59,579 bases of DNA from Endomicrobium sp. (lineage in GTDB: Bacteria > Elusimicrobiota > Endomicrobiia > Endomicrobiales > Endomicrobiaceae). Below the pieces are notes generated by a model that saw only the letters and a list, made by a program, of their open reading frames with translations, had not been told where the DNA came from and made no database searches. Position numbers and translations under genes: made by a program. Positions 28,552 to 38,120 of the stretch are shown here, piece after piece. How positions within the stretch are numbered: the first letter of the stretch is position 1; the number at the start of each line of letters is the position of its first letter. The stretch covers positions 1 through 59,579 of the forward strand of contig JAITTL010000015.1 in the NCBI GenBank assembly GCA_031286985.1, written 5' to 3'.

Positions 28552-29952
28552 ATGAAGAACATAGCTATACCAAAAAATCATGAATCAATAATTTATAAAA
28601 TTTCCACTACCGCAAAAGAGAATAATTTTGAAGCGTATATTGTTGGCGGATTTGTAAGGGATTTATTGCTTGATAGAGAACCTAAAGATTTGGACGTCAT
28701 GGTTTGTGCAAAAAAAGATACATTGTATGAGCATCTGGCAGGAATAAATTTTTCCAAAATAGTTGCAAATAAGTATAAACTGCTCGAACCTGTTGTTTTT
28801 GAAAAATTTGGAACATCTAAATTATTTATAGATTGCCAAGAAGTAGAATTTATAATGCCCCGAAAAGAATATTATGACTCAAATTCAAGAAATCCAGAAA
28901 CGCAACCTGCTTCTCTTAAACAAGATGCGTTAAGGCGAGATTTTACTATAAACGCACTGTTTTTGAGACTTGATGACATGAAAATTTTAGATCTTACTTC
29001 TAAGGGACTTATTGACTTAAAAAATAAAATCATAAGGGTAACAGATCCTCCAAATGCTGAAATAATATTTAGGCAAGATCCTTTAAGAATATTGCGTGCT
29101 ATAAGACAAAGTTTACAACTAGGATTTAGCATTGAAAACGAAACTTACGATGCGATGAAAATCTCAGTACCACGAATTAAAATTATCTCACACGAACGAG
29201 TGAGAGACGAAATAAATAAAATATTGGTTGAGATCAATCCATCAAAAGCATTTATGTCCATGGATGAAATTGATTTGCTGGATGAAATTTTGCCGGAAAT
29301 TACAAGATTGAAAAATTTAGAACAACCTTCAAAATATCATATTGACGATGTTTTCGCACATAGTTTAAAAGTTTTAGATAGAACAAGTAACGATGTTGTT
29401 TTAAGAATGGCTGCTTTACTTCATGACATAGGTAAATATTCAACACATGAAAAAACTGCCAAAGGAATTTCTTTCCATAAGCATGATACCGAAGGAGCCA
29501 AAGAGGCTGAATCCATTTTAAAAAGACTTAAGTATTCAAGGGAGTTTATAAAAAAAACTGTAACTGTTATACAAAATCATATGTACCCTAAGATGTATTC
29601 AGATAACTGGACAGACAGTGCGGTACGCAGATTTGTTAAAAAATGTGGTAATGAACTTAATTTAATAATGCAACTTTCAAAAGCAGACTATGGCAGATAT
29701 AGCTACACCCATAAACTTACTGAACTAAATAGGAGAATTGAAGATTTAAAATCAAAAAATATGTTGTCGCCAAAATCTGAATTGATTTCTGGGGAAGAAC
29801 TTATGGAGATATTTAATAAGCCAGCCGGAAAATGGATACAGACAACAAAAAATACAATAGAAGAAATGCTATTAGAAAATCCTATTCTTACAAAAGAAGA
29901 AGTTATTGAAGTAATTAAAAAATTGAAAAATGAAAAGAGACGGTATACTTGA
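28552..29952 (+). CDS. cca: tRNA nucleotidyltransferase / poly(A) polymerase with HD domain
   Basis: A class II nucleotidyltransferase, 466 aa, that adds or repairs tRNA CCA ends (or poly(A)). Catalytic head GGFVRDLLLDREPKDLDVMV with the DxD, then LRRDFTINALFLRLDD and the neck IIFRQDPLRILRAIRQ. At about 280 an HD phosphohydrolase domain, LLHDIGKYST, KHDTEGAKEAESIL. CCA-adding and poly(A) forms cannot be separated by eye. TATAAT at 28536-28541 would put transcription start at or next to the ATG, so the mRNA may be leaderless. Confidence 0.88.
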   Translation: MKNIAIPKNHESIIYKISTTAKENNFEAYIVGGFVRDLLLDREPKDLDVMVCAKKDTLYEHLAGINFSKIVANKYKLLEPVVFEKFGTSKLFIDCQEVEFIMPRKEYYDSNSRNPETQPASLKQDALRRDFTINALFLRLDDMKILDLTSKGLIDLKNKIIRVTDPPNAEIIFRQDPLRILRAIRQSLQLGFSIENETYDAMKISVPRIKIISHERVRDEINKILVEINPSKAFMSMDEIDLLDEILPEITRLKNLEQPSKYHIDDVFAHSLKVLDRTSNDVVLRMAALLHDIGKYSTHEKTAKGISFHKHDTEGAKEAESILKRLKYSREFIKKTVTVIQNHMYPKMYSDNWTDSAVRRFVKKCGNELNLIMQLSKADYGRYSYTHKLTELNRRIEDLKSKNMLSPKSELISGEELMEIFNKPAGKWIQTTKNTIEEMLLENPILTKEEVIEVIKKLKNEKRRYT

Positions 29953-30206
29953 AAAAACTACAAATCAGTATGAAAATAACATCAAAGATCGAAGAATTAA
30001 GCAAGAAGATTAAATGTCAAAAAATCAAAGCAGATGAAAAAATGAAGCACGCTTGTAACGCTGAAGGTCTATTTGTAGGTGGGATAATTGGGTTAAGCAT
30101 AGGTGTGATGTTTTTTTTCGATATTCTTTTTTCAATGGAATTAGGAATGTTTTTGGGACTAATTGTTGAAAGTAGGCAAAAGAAGAAGAAAGATAACAGC
30201 GTGTAA
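29949..30206 (+). CDS. Small membrane protein, unknown
   Basis: Up to 85 aa, overlapping the cca stop by 4 bp if the TTG at 29949 is used; an ATG at 29970 is the alternative. A Lys-rich helix (KITSKIEELSKKIKCQKIKA) precedes a hydrophobic stretch (GLFVGGIIGLSIGVMFFFDI, then FSMELGMFLGLIV) that could span the membrane once or twice, and a Lys-rich end. I do not recognise the family. The tight overlap with cca supports real expression. Confidence 0.45.
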   Translation: MKKLQISMKITSKIEELSKKIKCQKIKADEKMKHACNAEGLFVGGIIGLSIGVMFFFDILFSMELGMFLGLIVESRQKKKKDNSV

Positions 30207-30258
30207 AAACATATGTACTTCTCTAAAATTTAATACATTATGTAGTCCTTACGACTGA

Positions 30259-30287
30259 TTGAAATAAGAGTATATTTTGTATATAAT
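30259..30287 (+). promoter_or_regulatory. Promoter of the tRNA-Glu/tRNA-Arg unit
   Basis: TTGAAA (30259-30264) and perfect TATAAT (30282-30287) are 17 bp apart; tRNA-Glu begins 16 bp after the -10. This is one of the best promoter matches in the window. Confidence 0.75.
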
Positions 30288-30303
30288 CGAACCTGTTTTG
30301 CGT

Positions 30304-30377
30304 GCTGCCATCGTCTAGCGGTTTAGGACACCGCCCTCTCAAGGCGGAGATCACGGGTTCAAATCCCGTTGGCAGCG
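30304..30377 (+). tRNA. tRNA-Glu (CTC)
   Basis: Acceptor GCTGCCA pairs with TGGCAGC. Anticodon stem CCGCC/GGCGG encloses CTCTCAA, so the anticodon is CTC, reading GAG. The T arm ACGGG-TTCAAAT-CCCGT is perfect and the discriminator is G, usual for Glu. CCA is not encoded. Confidence 0.95.
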
Positions 30378-30409
30378 TTTCGTGTTTTAGCAGAATCGTT
30401 CAAAGTGAT

Positions 30410-30483
30410 GCGCCCATAGCTTAATTGGATAGAGCATTTGACTACGAATCAAAAGGTTAGAGGTTCAATTCCTCTTGGGCGCG
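30410..30483 (+). tRNA. tRNA-Arg (ACG)
   Basis: Acceptor GCGCCCA pairs with TGGGCGC. Anticodon stem TTTGA/TCAAA encloses CTACGAA, so the anticodon is ACG; A34 would need TadA editing to inosine. T arm AGAGG-TTCAATT-CCTCT. CCA is not encoded. It follows tRNA-Glu after 32 bp and is probably on the same transcript. Confidence 0.95.
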
Positions 30484-30587
30484 TTTGGGTTTTATTAAGC
30501 TTTTTTTCCGCGCAATTCTAAAAAGCCATGGAGTGTGGTTTGATGATTAGATAAAATTGCTTAAAATTTAAATAACAGAGGAAAATC

Positions 30588-30815
30588 ATGGCCTTAAGAG
30601 AGGAAGTAGAAAAAGCTTTGGAGTCTGTAAGACCTCGTTTACAGGCAGATGGTGGGGATGTTGAATTGGTAGATGTAAGTGAAGATGGAATTGTAAAGGT
30701 AAAACTTAAAGGAGCTTGTGGCGGATGTCCTATGGCTGCTATGACTTTGCAAAATAGTATTACAAATACAATTAAGCAAGCTGTTCCAAAAATAAAAGAA
30801 GTTCAGGCCATCTAG
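30588..30815 (+). CDS. NifU-like C-terminal-domain iron-sulfur scaffold
   Basis: 75 aa. LRPRLQADGGDVELVDVSED is replaced here by VRPRLQADGGDVELVDV, and the cluster-binding CxxC is in GACGGCPMAAMTLQ. Such Nfu-type proteins carry Fe-S clusters to apo-enzymes, which fits the ferredoxin oxidoreductase encoded at 43-47 kb. ATG 30588 follows AGAGGA. It stands alone, 45 bp before thrB. Confidence 0.92.
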   Translation: MALREEVEKALESVRPRLQADGGDVELVDVSEDGIVKVKLKGACGGCPMAAMTLQNSITNTIKQAVPKIKEVQAI

Positions 30816-30860
30816 TTTTTAAAGTCTTGGCGTTAAAGAGGATGGTATGCAAGTTGTTAA

Positions 30861-31790
30861 ATGGAAATTGGAATGAATGTGAAAATACGAGTGCCAGCAA
30901 CTATTGCAAATTTAGGACCTGGTTTTGATGTTTTTGGGGCGGCTTTGTCACTGTATAACGAATTTGAAGCAGAGTATGTTACTGATGCTAAAGAGACGCA
31001 CTTTATACTAAATGGAGAAGGGAAAGAGTTGCTTGAGAAGAAAGACAAAAATCTGGTTTGGCAAGCAATGCAAAAAACTTTTGAGCTTTTATCTGAGGAC
31101 AAGTACAATTTAAAAAATTTAAATATAACGATTAATACAAACATTCCTCTTAGCAGGGGCCTTGGGTCGAGTGCTTCAGCTATAGTTGGTGGCATTTGTT
31201 TAGCAAATGCTTTATGCAAAAACAAGCTTAATAGACGCCAAATTGCCGATTTAGCGATCAAAATTGAAGGCCATCCAGATAATGTTGTCCCTGCAGTTTA
31301 TGGTGGCCTGTGTATCTGTGGTAAAAATGAGTACGGAGACACAGGAATTTTAACACAACTTCCCATTCCTAAACTTAAAGTTGTTTTATGTATTCCATTT
31401 TTTGAATTAAGAACGAAATATTTAAGAGAAATTTTACCTACAACGGTAAGTTTAGATGATGCTGTTTTTAACATTTCAAGAGTTGCCATTCTTACAACCG
31501 CTTTTTGTTGCGGAGATTATGCTCTTTTAAGACAAGCTATGCAAGACAAAATTCACCAACCATACAGAAAAAAGATGATTCCAGCTATGGACAAGGTTTT
31601 AGAAAAAACATTATCTGCTGGGGCTTACGGAGCATTTCTTTCAGGTTCAGGACCTACTCTTGCTGCTTTGTGTGATAAAAAAAACGTGGTAAATATTCAA
31701 AAATCTATGATATCTACATGGAAGGAAGAAAATGTTTTTGCTAGATCATGTATATTGGATTTTGATAGCGAAGGAGTTTTAGAAATATAA
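30861..31790 (+). CDS. thrB: Homoserine kinase
   Basis: GHMP kinase that phosphorylates homoserine for threonine synthesis, 309 aa. VRVPATIANLGPGFDVFGAA is approximately the start (here KIRVPATIANLGPGFD), the ATP loop is PLSRGLGSSASAIVGG, then EGHPDNVVPAVYGG and the C-terminal GAFLSGSGPTLAAL. ATG 30861 or 30873 may be the start. Aspartokinase follows 48 bp downstream, so this is a threonine-pathway operon. Confidence 0.95.
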   Translation: MEIGMNVKIRVPATIANLGPGFDVFGAALSLYNEFEAEYVTDAKETHFILNGEGKELLEKKDKNLVWQAMQKTFELLSEDKYNLKNLNITINTNIPLSRGLGSSASAIVGGICLANALCKNKLNRRQIADLAIKIEGHPDNVVPAVYGGLCICGKNEYGDTGILTQLPIPKLKVVLCIPFFELRTKYLREILPTTVSLDDAVFNISRVAILTTAFCCGDYALLRQAMQDKIHQPYRKKMIPAMDKVLEKTLSAGAYGAFLSGSGPTLAALCDKKNVVNIQKSMISTWKEENVFARSCILDFDSEGVLEI

Positions 31791-31838
31791 GAAAGTTTTC
31801 TTGCAATGATACAGGCATAATGAATGGGGGGAGCCAAG

Positions 31839-33068
31839 ATGTCTCTTGTGATAATGAAGTTTGGCGGATCTTCTTTGGAAGATGATGGAAAAATGAAACT
31901 TGTCGCAAGAAAAATAATCGCAAAAAAAAATACTTACGATAATGTTGTTGTTGTGGTTTCGGCTCCAGGGGATACAACTGATAATTTACTTAAAATGGCT
32001 GACAAAATTACATCCAGTCCTCCTGGGAGAGAAATGGATATGTTACTTGCAACTGGAGAAATGGTTTCTGCTTCTCTTCTTGCGATGGCACTTGGGTCTA
32101 TGTGTGAAAAGGTAGTCGCTATGACAGGGCCACAGGCAGGTATTTTAGCAAACTCCAATTATACATGCGCTAAAATTAAGAAAGTTAATCCTAAAAAAAT
32201 TAAAATTCAACTTGCAAAAAGAAATATCGTCATAGTTGCAGGGTTTCAGGCTTTAAATCCCAGAGGAGATATAACAACACTGGGAAGGGGTGGATCAGAC
32301 CTGACTGCTGTCGCTTTAGCAGCTGCGTTAAAAGCCAACTTTTGTGAAATATATTCTGATGTAGAAGGTGTGTATACAACTGACCCAAGAGTTGTAAAAA
32401 ATGCAAAAAAAATTGACTATATATCTTACGATGAAATGCTCGAAATGGCAGGATCCGGTGCTCGGGTGTTACAGTCAAGAAGTGTTGAAGTTGCAAAAAA
32501 ATTTAACATTGAAATACACTCAAGAAGTACTTTCAGTGAAAATCAAGGGACTATAATAACAAGTGAAGAAAAAATCAGGAGGAAAAAGATGGAGGCGCTA
32601 CTCATTTCAGGAATAACTTTTGATGAAAATCAAGTAAAATTTACAATTGTAGATTTGCCAGATGTTCCTGGAGTTGCTGCAAAAATTTTCAGCAGGCTTG
32701 CAAAAATTGGTATTAACGTGGATATGATTATTCAATCTGCAGCTGTTGGTAAAAAGAATGATATTTCATTTACTGTTAGTAAACGAGATATTAAAAAGAC
32801 CCAAATGGAATTAGACAAAACAGCTGCTGAACTTAAAGATGTTGTTATTGTTTGCGATGAACATGTTGCAAAAGTTTCAATTATTGGAATAGGGATGAAA
32901 AGCAATGCTGGTGTTGCAGCACAAATGTTTGAAATACTTCACAAAAAGGGTATAAATATTGAAATGATTTCTACAAGTGAAATTAAAATATCGTGCATTG
33001 TCGATGAACTTGATATGGAAAAAGCCGTCAAAGAACTACATAAAGGCTTTGGCCTTTCAAAGGAATAG
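31839..33068 (+). CDS. lysC: Aspartate kinase
   Basis: First step from aspartate to Lys, Thr and Met, 409 aa. The ATG at 31839 has GGGGGAG upstream; the track start lies before that site. Catalytic N-domain has IMKFGGSSLED, TTLGRGGSDLTAVALA and EIYSDVEGVYTTDPR; two C-terminal ACT domains (about 265-335 and 345-405; DLPDVPGVAAKIF, SIIGIGMKSNAGVA) provide feedback control, likely by Lys or Thr. Confidence 0.97.
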   Translation: MSLVIMKFGGSSLEDDGKMKLVARKIIAKKNTYDNVVVVVSAPGDTTDNLLKMADKITSSPPGREMDMLLATGEMVSASLLAMALGSMCEKVVAMTGPQAGILANSNYTCAKIKKVNPKKIKIQLAKRNIVIVAGFQALNPRGDITTLGRGGSDLTAVALAAALKANFCEIYSDVEGVYTTDPRVVKNAKKIDYISYDEMLEMAGSGARVLQSRSVEVAKKFNIEIHSRSTFSENQGTIITSEEKIRRKKMEALLISGITFDENQVKFTIVDLPDVPGVAAKIFSRLAKIGINVDMIIQSAAVGKKNDISFTVSKRDIKKTQMELDKTAAELKDVVIVCDEHVAKVSIIGIGMKSNAGVAAQMFEILHKKGINIEMISTSEIKISCIVDELDMEKAVKELHKGFGLSKE

Positions 33069-33079
33069 AAAGAAATTTT

Positions 33080-33271
33080 ATGAAAGACTTAAAAGGTTTT
33101 ATCTTGATAAAATTTGTGATGGTAATTGCCATAATAGCAATATTAGGAATTGTAGCTGTTCGCGTCTACAAGAATTATATTAAAAAACCAAAAATAGCAC
33201 CTATCAATATTGTTATTGAAGAATCTGTATCTGAAAATGATTCATGTGGACGAAAAATCTTGGCTGTATAA
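33080..33271 (+). CDS. Short type IV pilin-like protein, degenerate
   Basis: 63 aa. KGFILIKFVMVIAIIAILGI matches the prepilin N-terminus (G|F-T-L-I-E-L..), but the invariant Glu at mature position 5 is Lys. After the hydrophobic helix only about 35 residues follow, with no pilin globular domain. It is wedged between lysC and cimA, which share pathway logic with each other and not with pili. It may be a decayed pseudopilin or a recently trimmed copy; the reading frame is intact. Confidence 0.55.
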   Translation: MKDLKGFILIKFVMVIAIIAILGIVAVRVYKNYIKKPKIAPINIVIEESVSENDSCGRKILAV

Positions 33272-33296
33272 CCATTTGTATAATTTTGGAGCACAA

Positions 33297-34874
33297 GTGA
33301 AAAAAATTCTTATATTTGATACGACCCTGAGAGATGGTTCTCAAAGGGTTGGCATATCTTTTACCGTTGAAGATAAAGTAAAGATAGCTAAAGCTTTAGA
33401 CGCTTTTGGTGTTTCATACATTGAGGGTGGTTGGCCCGGGACCAATCCAAAAGATGATTTGTTTTTTGCTCAAATGAAAAAAATTAAGTTAAAAAATGCA
33501 AAACTCACAGCTTTTGGTTCTACCAGACGAAAAAATAGTAAAACTTCCGAAGATAAAAATTTAAATGCAATAATAAAATCTGATGTTAAAACAGCCTGTA
33601 TATTTGGCAAATCTTGGGATTTGCATGTAAAACGTGTACTTCAAACAACAAATGAAGAAAATATAAAAATGATTTCTGAAAGTATAAATTATTTAAAATC
33701 TAAAAAACTTGAAGTGATATTTGATGCAGAACATTATTTTGATGGTTTTAAAAGCAACGAAAAATATGCCCTTGCAACCATACAATCTGCCACCAAGGCA
33801 GGTGCAGATATAATCTGTCTCTGTGAAACTAATGGAGGGATGCTTCCATCTGATGTGGAAAAGATCGTTAAAAAAACACTGGCTTTTTTTCAAAAAATTA
33901 AATTTGGGATACATGCTCATAATGATTCTGGGTGTGCAGTTGCAAACTCTATAACTGCTATTGAAAAAGGGTGCATATTAATCCAAGGCACAATTAATGG
34001 GATCGGAGAACGGTGTGGTAATGCAAATTTATGTTCCATAATACCAGCTCTTGAATTGAATAAAAATTGCAATTGTATTTCTAAAAAAAATATAAAGACT
34101 CTTACGCAACTTTCAAGATATATTGATGAAATAGCAAATCTTGTACCAGATGACTCAAGTCCATATGTCGGGAGAAACGCATTTGTGCATAAAGCAGGAA
34201 TGCATGTTTCTGCTGTGGGGAAAAAACCTGAAACTTATGAACATATAGATCCTGCTTTTGTTGGAAATGTCAGAAAAATTTCAATAAGTGATTTGTCTGG
34301 TAAGACTAATGTTATATCTAAAGCCAACGAAATGGCAATAAATATTAAAAATATCGCTGAGAAGAATGTTAAAAAAATTATAGATATTGTCAAAAAAAAG
34401 GAAAATAACGGATATCAGTATGAAGGAGCTGACGCTTCTTTTTTCTTAATTATTAAAAAGACTTTAGGAATTTTTAAACCGTTGTTTTCTTTAAAGGGGT
34501 ATAGAGTTTCTGTTGAAAAAGATGTTAATGGGAATATAATTTCAGAGGCAACGGTTAAGCTTGATATAAAAGGCAAGGAAGAACATACAGTTGCAGAAGG
34601 AGACGGCCCTGTTAACGCTTTAGATAATTGTCTACGTAAAGCATTAATAAAATATTACCCTACTATAAAAGACGTATTTTTGAGAGATTTTAAAGTAAGG
34701 GTTGTAGATGGCGATGCCAATACAGCTGCAAAGGTAAGAGTATTGATTGAATCTTCAGATTCTTCAAAGTGGTGGGGAGCAATCGGAGTCAGCAGGAATA
34801 TAATAGATGCATCTTGGCAGGCTCTATCGGATTCGTTTGAATATAAATTGATAAAAGATAAAAAAAGACGATAA
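33297..34874 (+). CDS. cimA: Citramalate synthase (two-domain, LeuA-like)
   Basis: Condenses pyruvate with acetyl-CoA to (R)-citramalate, a route to 2-oxobutyrate and isoleucine that bypasses threonine deaminase. It is 525 aa. HMGL-type TIM barrel with IFDTTLRDGSQRVGISFTVE and GIHAHNDSGCAVANS; then NAFVHKAGMHVSAV and a C-terminal regulatory domain (GDGPVNALDNCLRKAL). The sequence IEGGWPGTNPKD is typical of CimA rather than LeuA. The start is GTG 33297 (TTTGGAGC upstream); the track ORF begins inside the pilin-like gene. Confidence 0.9.
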   Translation: MKKILIFDTTLRDGSQRVGISFTVEDKVKIAKALDAFGVSYIEGGWPGTNPKDDLFFAQMKKIKLKNAKLTAFGSTRRKNSKTSEDKNLNAIIKSDVKTACIFGKSWDLHVKRVLQTTNEENIKMISESINYLKSKKLEVIFDAEHYFDGFKSNEKYALATIQSATKAGADIICLCETNGGMLPSDVEKIVKKTLAFFQKIKFGIHAHNDSGCAVANSITAIEKGCILIQGTINGIGERCGNANLCSIIPALELNKNCNCISKKNIKTLTQLSRYIDEIANLVPDDSSPYVGRNAFVHKAGMHVSAVGKKPETYEHIDPAFVGNVRKISISDLSGKTNVISKANEMAINIKNIAEKNVKKIIDIVKKKENNGYQYEGADASFFLIIKKTLGIFKPLFSLKGYRVSVEKDVNGNIISEATVKLDIKGKEEHTVAEGDGPVNALDNCLRKALIKYYPTIKDVFLRDFKVRVVDGDANTAAKVRVLIESSDSSKWWGAIGVSRNIIDASWQALSDSFEYKLIKDKKRR

Positions 34875-34992
34875 CCGTAATTAATAAAACAAACATGCAG
34901 CAGATTTTTAAGTATGCTCTAACAACTATAGAGCCCATAAGTCTTTAAGATATTTTTTACTTTTACTGCAAAAATTAGATTGACACTGACCA
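34875..34992. terminator. Possible terminator between convergent cimA and glnN
   Basis: GCTCTA and TAGAGC (around 34916-34934) can form a 6-bp hairpin with a 7-base loop. No clear U-tract follows on either strand, so the call is weak. Confidence 0.3.
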
Positions 34993-37095
34993 TTAAAAAG
35001 CATTGAGCAATTTTTGATAACTTGTCATTGGCCAATATTCATCTGCCACTAAGTCTTCAGCAGCATCAGTTTTTTCTCTTAACTGTTTCAAAATTTCCAC
35101 GCCTTCATTTGCAAATTCATCAGCTGTTGTAACAACATCTCCGTGATCTACTGAAAGAAATTTTTCTAAAGCAGAACTATATTTTCTTATATCATCGTAG
35201 AGATTGGTTAAAATTTCGAGTTCATTTAAAAACATATTTGATTTTATATTGATTTTCTCTAAATTTTTACTTGTTTCTGCCAAAATATTTATTTGCTTAA
35301 GAATTGCCGGTAACAACAATGTATTTACGATTTTTACTGCATATCTATATTCAATTTCTTTTGTTTTTATATAACTTTCAAGTTTAATTTCAACTTTTGA
35401 TTTTAATTCTCTTTCGGTTAATATGTGATAATGCGAAAATATTTTTATCACATTACTGTCAAAAAAAACCTTCAAGGCCTCTGGAGTATTCTTGGTATTG
35501 GGCAATCCTCTTTTGGCTGCTTCATTATGCCAATCCTGCGAATATCCATTTTTTTCAAATCTTATATCTTTTGTTTCAATAATAATTTCTTTGACGACTT
35601 TTAATGCCTCTTTTTTTACATCGTAGCTACCTTTTTTGATCGCAATTCTTTTATATATTTCATCAAACCCATAAGCCGCAATAAGGTTTAATACTGTTCC
35701 TACTTCAGAAGGATTTGCTGAAGAGCCCAATGCTCTGAATTCAAATTTGTTGCCTGTGAAAGCGACTGGGGAAGTTCTATTTCTATCAGAATAATCTTTG
35801 CTAACCTTAGGAAGATTTTGCACTCCTAGTGTGATTTCGTTTACTTCTTTTTCATTAATTGAACTTGCTCTCTCTATTGAATCTAAAAGATTACTGACAT
35901 ATTCTCCTAAATAAACTGACATAATTGCAGGTGGTGCTTCATTAGCGCCAAGTCTGTGATCGTTACCAGCACTCGCAACACTAGCTCTTAAAACTTCACC
36001 AAATTTTTTTACTCCAAACAACACCGCACTTATGGCTAAAAGAAACGATATATTTTTAAGAGGTGATTTCGAAGGCTCGAAATAATTTGTTCCACTATTA
36101 TCTCCAATAGACCAATTAAAATGCTTCCCAGAACCATTTACACCAGCAAACGGTTTTTCATGTAAAACAGCAATCATATTATGTTTATCTGCAATTTTTT
36201 TAAGAATTTCCATTACCTGTAAATTGTTATCTATTGCCAAATTTACTTCCTGATAAAGCGGTGCCAACTCAAACTGATTAGGTGCTACTTCATTATGTCT
36301 TGTCTTTATAGGAATACCTTTACGGTAGAGTTCGTGATCAACATCCTCCATAAATTCTAAAATATTTTCTTTAATGTTTCCAAAATAATGGTCCTCCATC
36401 TGTTGCCCTTTCGCTGGGGTGTTGCCAAATAATGTTCTTCCTGTAACGGTTATATCAGATCTGGATTTTCCCAATTCTTTTGAGAGAAGAAAATACTCTT
36501 GCTCAATACCTGCAAAAACTTTTATTTGCTTGGCGTTTTTATTTCCTAGAAGTTTTTGTAAACTGATCACTTTTTCATTTAAAACAGCAAGGGATCTGAG
36601 CAAAGGTGTTTTTAAATCCAGAACTTCCCCGGTCCAAGAAAGGAAAACTGAAGGAATGACCAAAGTTTTTGTTTTTCCTGCTTCAAGAAGGAATACTGGG
36701 GATGTGGGGTCCCAAGCCGTATATCCTCTTGCCTCAAAGGTCGATCTTATTCCACCTGAAGGAAAAGAAGATGCGTCAGGTTCAGACTGTACAAGTTGCG
36801 AAGCTGAAAATCTTTCTAAAATTTCTCCATTTTTCCCATAATCTATAAATGAGTCATGTTTTTGAGCAGTACCACCCCTTTGAGGTTGAAACCAGTGCGT
36901 AAAATGAGTTGCACCGTTTTCAAGTGCCCATTCCTTCATTGCATGGGCAACTTCACCTGCTATTGTTTGATCTAAAGGTTCCAAATTGTCAATTGATGCC
37001 ATAAGTTTTTCATAAATACTTTTACTTAATTTTTGTTCCATTATTTTTTTTGTAAACACCAACTCACCATAATAGTCATGAATTGACTGCACCAT
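34993..37095 (-). CDS. glnN: Glutamine synthetase, type III (GlnN)
   Basis: Assimilates ammonia into glutamine. It is 700 aa, the GSIII size, against about 450 for type I. The ATG at 37093-37095 has AGGAGGGGG upstream; 33 residues of the track ORF are dropped. GSIII blocks: HFTHWFQPQRGGTAQKHDSF, SSFPSGGIRSTFEARGYTAWDP, NGSGKHFNWSIGDN-type ATP/Glu site (FAGVNGSGKHFNWS) and GNDHRLGANEAPPAI. The helical last third is usual. GSIII is common in Bacteroidetes, cyanobacteria and some anaerobes. It is monocistronic and convergent with cimA. Confidence 0.95.
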   Translation of the reverse strand: MVQSIHDYYGELVFTKKIMEQKLSKSIYEKLMASIDNLEPLDQTIAGEVAHAMKEWALENGATHFTHWFQPQRGGTAQKHDSFIDYGKNGEILERFSASQLVQSEPDASSFPSGGIRSTFEARGYTAWDPTSPVFLLEAGKTKTLVIPSVFLSWTGEVLDLKTPLLRSLAVLNEKVISLQKLLGNKNAKQIKVFAGIEQEYFLLSKELGKSRSDITVTGRTLFGNTPAKGQQMEDHYFGNIKENILEFMEDVDHELYRKGIPIKTRHNEVAPNQFELAPLYQEVNLAIDNNLQVMEILKKIADKHNMIAVLHEKPFAGVNGSGKHFNWSIGDNSGTNYFEPSKSPLKNISFLLAISAVLFGVKKFGEVLRASVASAGNDHRLGANEAPPAIMSVYLGEYVSNLLDSIERASSINEKEVNEITLGVQNLPKVSKDYSDRNRTSPVAFTGNKFEFRALGSSANPSEVGTVLNLIAAYGFDEIYKRIAIKKGSYDVKKEALKVVKEIIIETKDIRFEKNGYSQDWHNEAAKRGLPNTKNTPEALKVFFDSNVIKIFSHYHILTERELKSKVEIKLESYIKTKEIEYRYAVKIVNTLLLPAILKQINILAETSKNLEKINIKSNMFLNELEILTNLYDDIRKYSSALEKFLSVDHGDVVTTADEFANEGVEILKQLREKTDAAEDLVADEYWPMTSYQKLLNAF

Positions 37096-37556
37096 ATTCC
37101 CCCTCCTATTTGCCACCCCTATTCTATAAAATAAACCCAACATAACATAACTGCCAAATTTTTTTAAACAACACACAGACACCGTGCATACCAACCACTT
37201 GTGCGCAGTATAACATTTTCAATATTCTAATATCAAACTATATATATACATAAAATGGATAAAAACATTAAAAACACTTTAGGTTTTATTATTTTTAAAA
37301 AAATATTAACAAAAATATAGTAAAAATCAGATTTTTTTCAAGTTTTTCTTTTACACTGTTTTGCTATTAAAACTACTGCAAATACGGAACAATACTACAG
37401 ATTTATGAATTTTTGATAGATTTTTCATGTCTAAAATAAGATGAATTGAAAACTATCGTTATGCAATTTTGTATAATGCCACTAGAAAATTTAGTAAACT
37501 CCCGATCTTGTGACTTAGAATGTAAAGCGTGATTATTGAAATAGTGTGGGGTTTGA
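37096..37556. promoter_or_regulatory. Divergent promoter region of glnN and the dtxR-feoAB genes
   Basis: A 461-bp AT-rich gap with no gene seen. For the rightward operon, TATAAT at 37472-37477 is a candidate -10; the nearest TTGAAA (37446-37451) is 20 bp away, longer than ideal. Iron-regulator operators are expected here, but I see no clear palindrome. Confidence 0.4.
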
Positions 37557-38030
37557 ATGGTAAAATTTAAGAGAAAGGAATTACCGAATAATTTAAGTGC
37601 ATCCCTTGAAAATTATCTTGAGACTATTGCAGTGTTGAAAAAGGAAAAGAGATATGCAAGAATTGGAGATATTGCTAAATCTTTAGATGTTAAGAGCTCA
37701 AGTGTTAACGGTGCAATTAATTTTTTGATCAAAAATGATCTTGTAACACATGAAAAATACGGATATGTAGATCTGACCGATAGAGGAGAAAAAATAGCTT
37801 CAGAAGTTCAAAAAAAGCATGATGTATTGTATAGGTTTTTGCATAATTTGCTGTTTATAAATAATGAAACTGCTAATAAAGAGGCTTGTAAAATAGAACA
37901 CCTGATCAGCGTTGAAACTACACGCAAGCTTGAAATGTTACACTCTGTTTTGGAGGAGCATTTTTTAGAAAAAGATGGAGAAAGAGTCAATTTGAAAGAA
38001 TGTTTAAATAAATGTGATAAACAAAGGTAG
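37557..38030 (+). CDS. DtxR/MntR-family metal-dependent repressor
   Basis: 157 aa. An N-terminal winged helix (KEKRYARIGDIAKSLDVKSS, then SVNGAINFLIKNDLVTHEKY, YVDLTDRGEKIASEV) is followed by a metal-binding and dimer domain with KHDVLYRFLHNLLF, EACKIEHLISVETTRKLEML. Metal ligands expected at H, E, C and H positions are present (KHD, EACKIEH). It has no SH3 domain, as in MntR-size members. It is 91 bp upstream of feoA, so it probably controls iron (or Mn) uptake, likely autoregulated. Confidence 0.88.
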   Translation: MVKFKRKELPNNLSASLENYLETIAVLKKEKRYARIGDIAKSLDVKSSSVNGAINFLIKNDLVTHEKYGYVDLTDRGEKIASEVQKKHDVLYRFLHNLLFINNETANKEACKIEHLISVETTRKLEMLHSVLEEHFLEKDGERVNLKECLNKCDKQR

Positions 38031-38120
38031 GAAAATATTATTGTTTCCATTGTTTTTGTCACGCTAAAAAGTTAGGTTAAACTAAAATAATTATATACAA
38101 CTATTGAGAGAGATGAAGAA

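Noticed and set aside
37196-37556. Riboswitch or ncRNA in the glnN/dtxR gap
   Set aside because: AT-rich with no stable paired core or known conserved motif that I could recognise.
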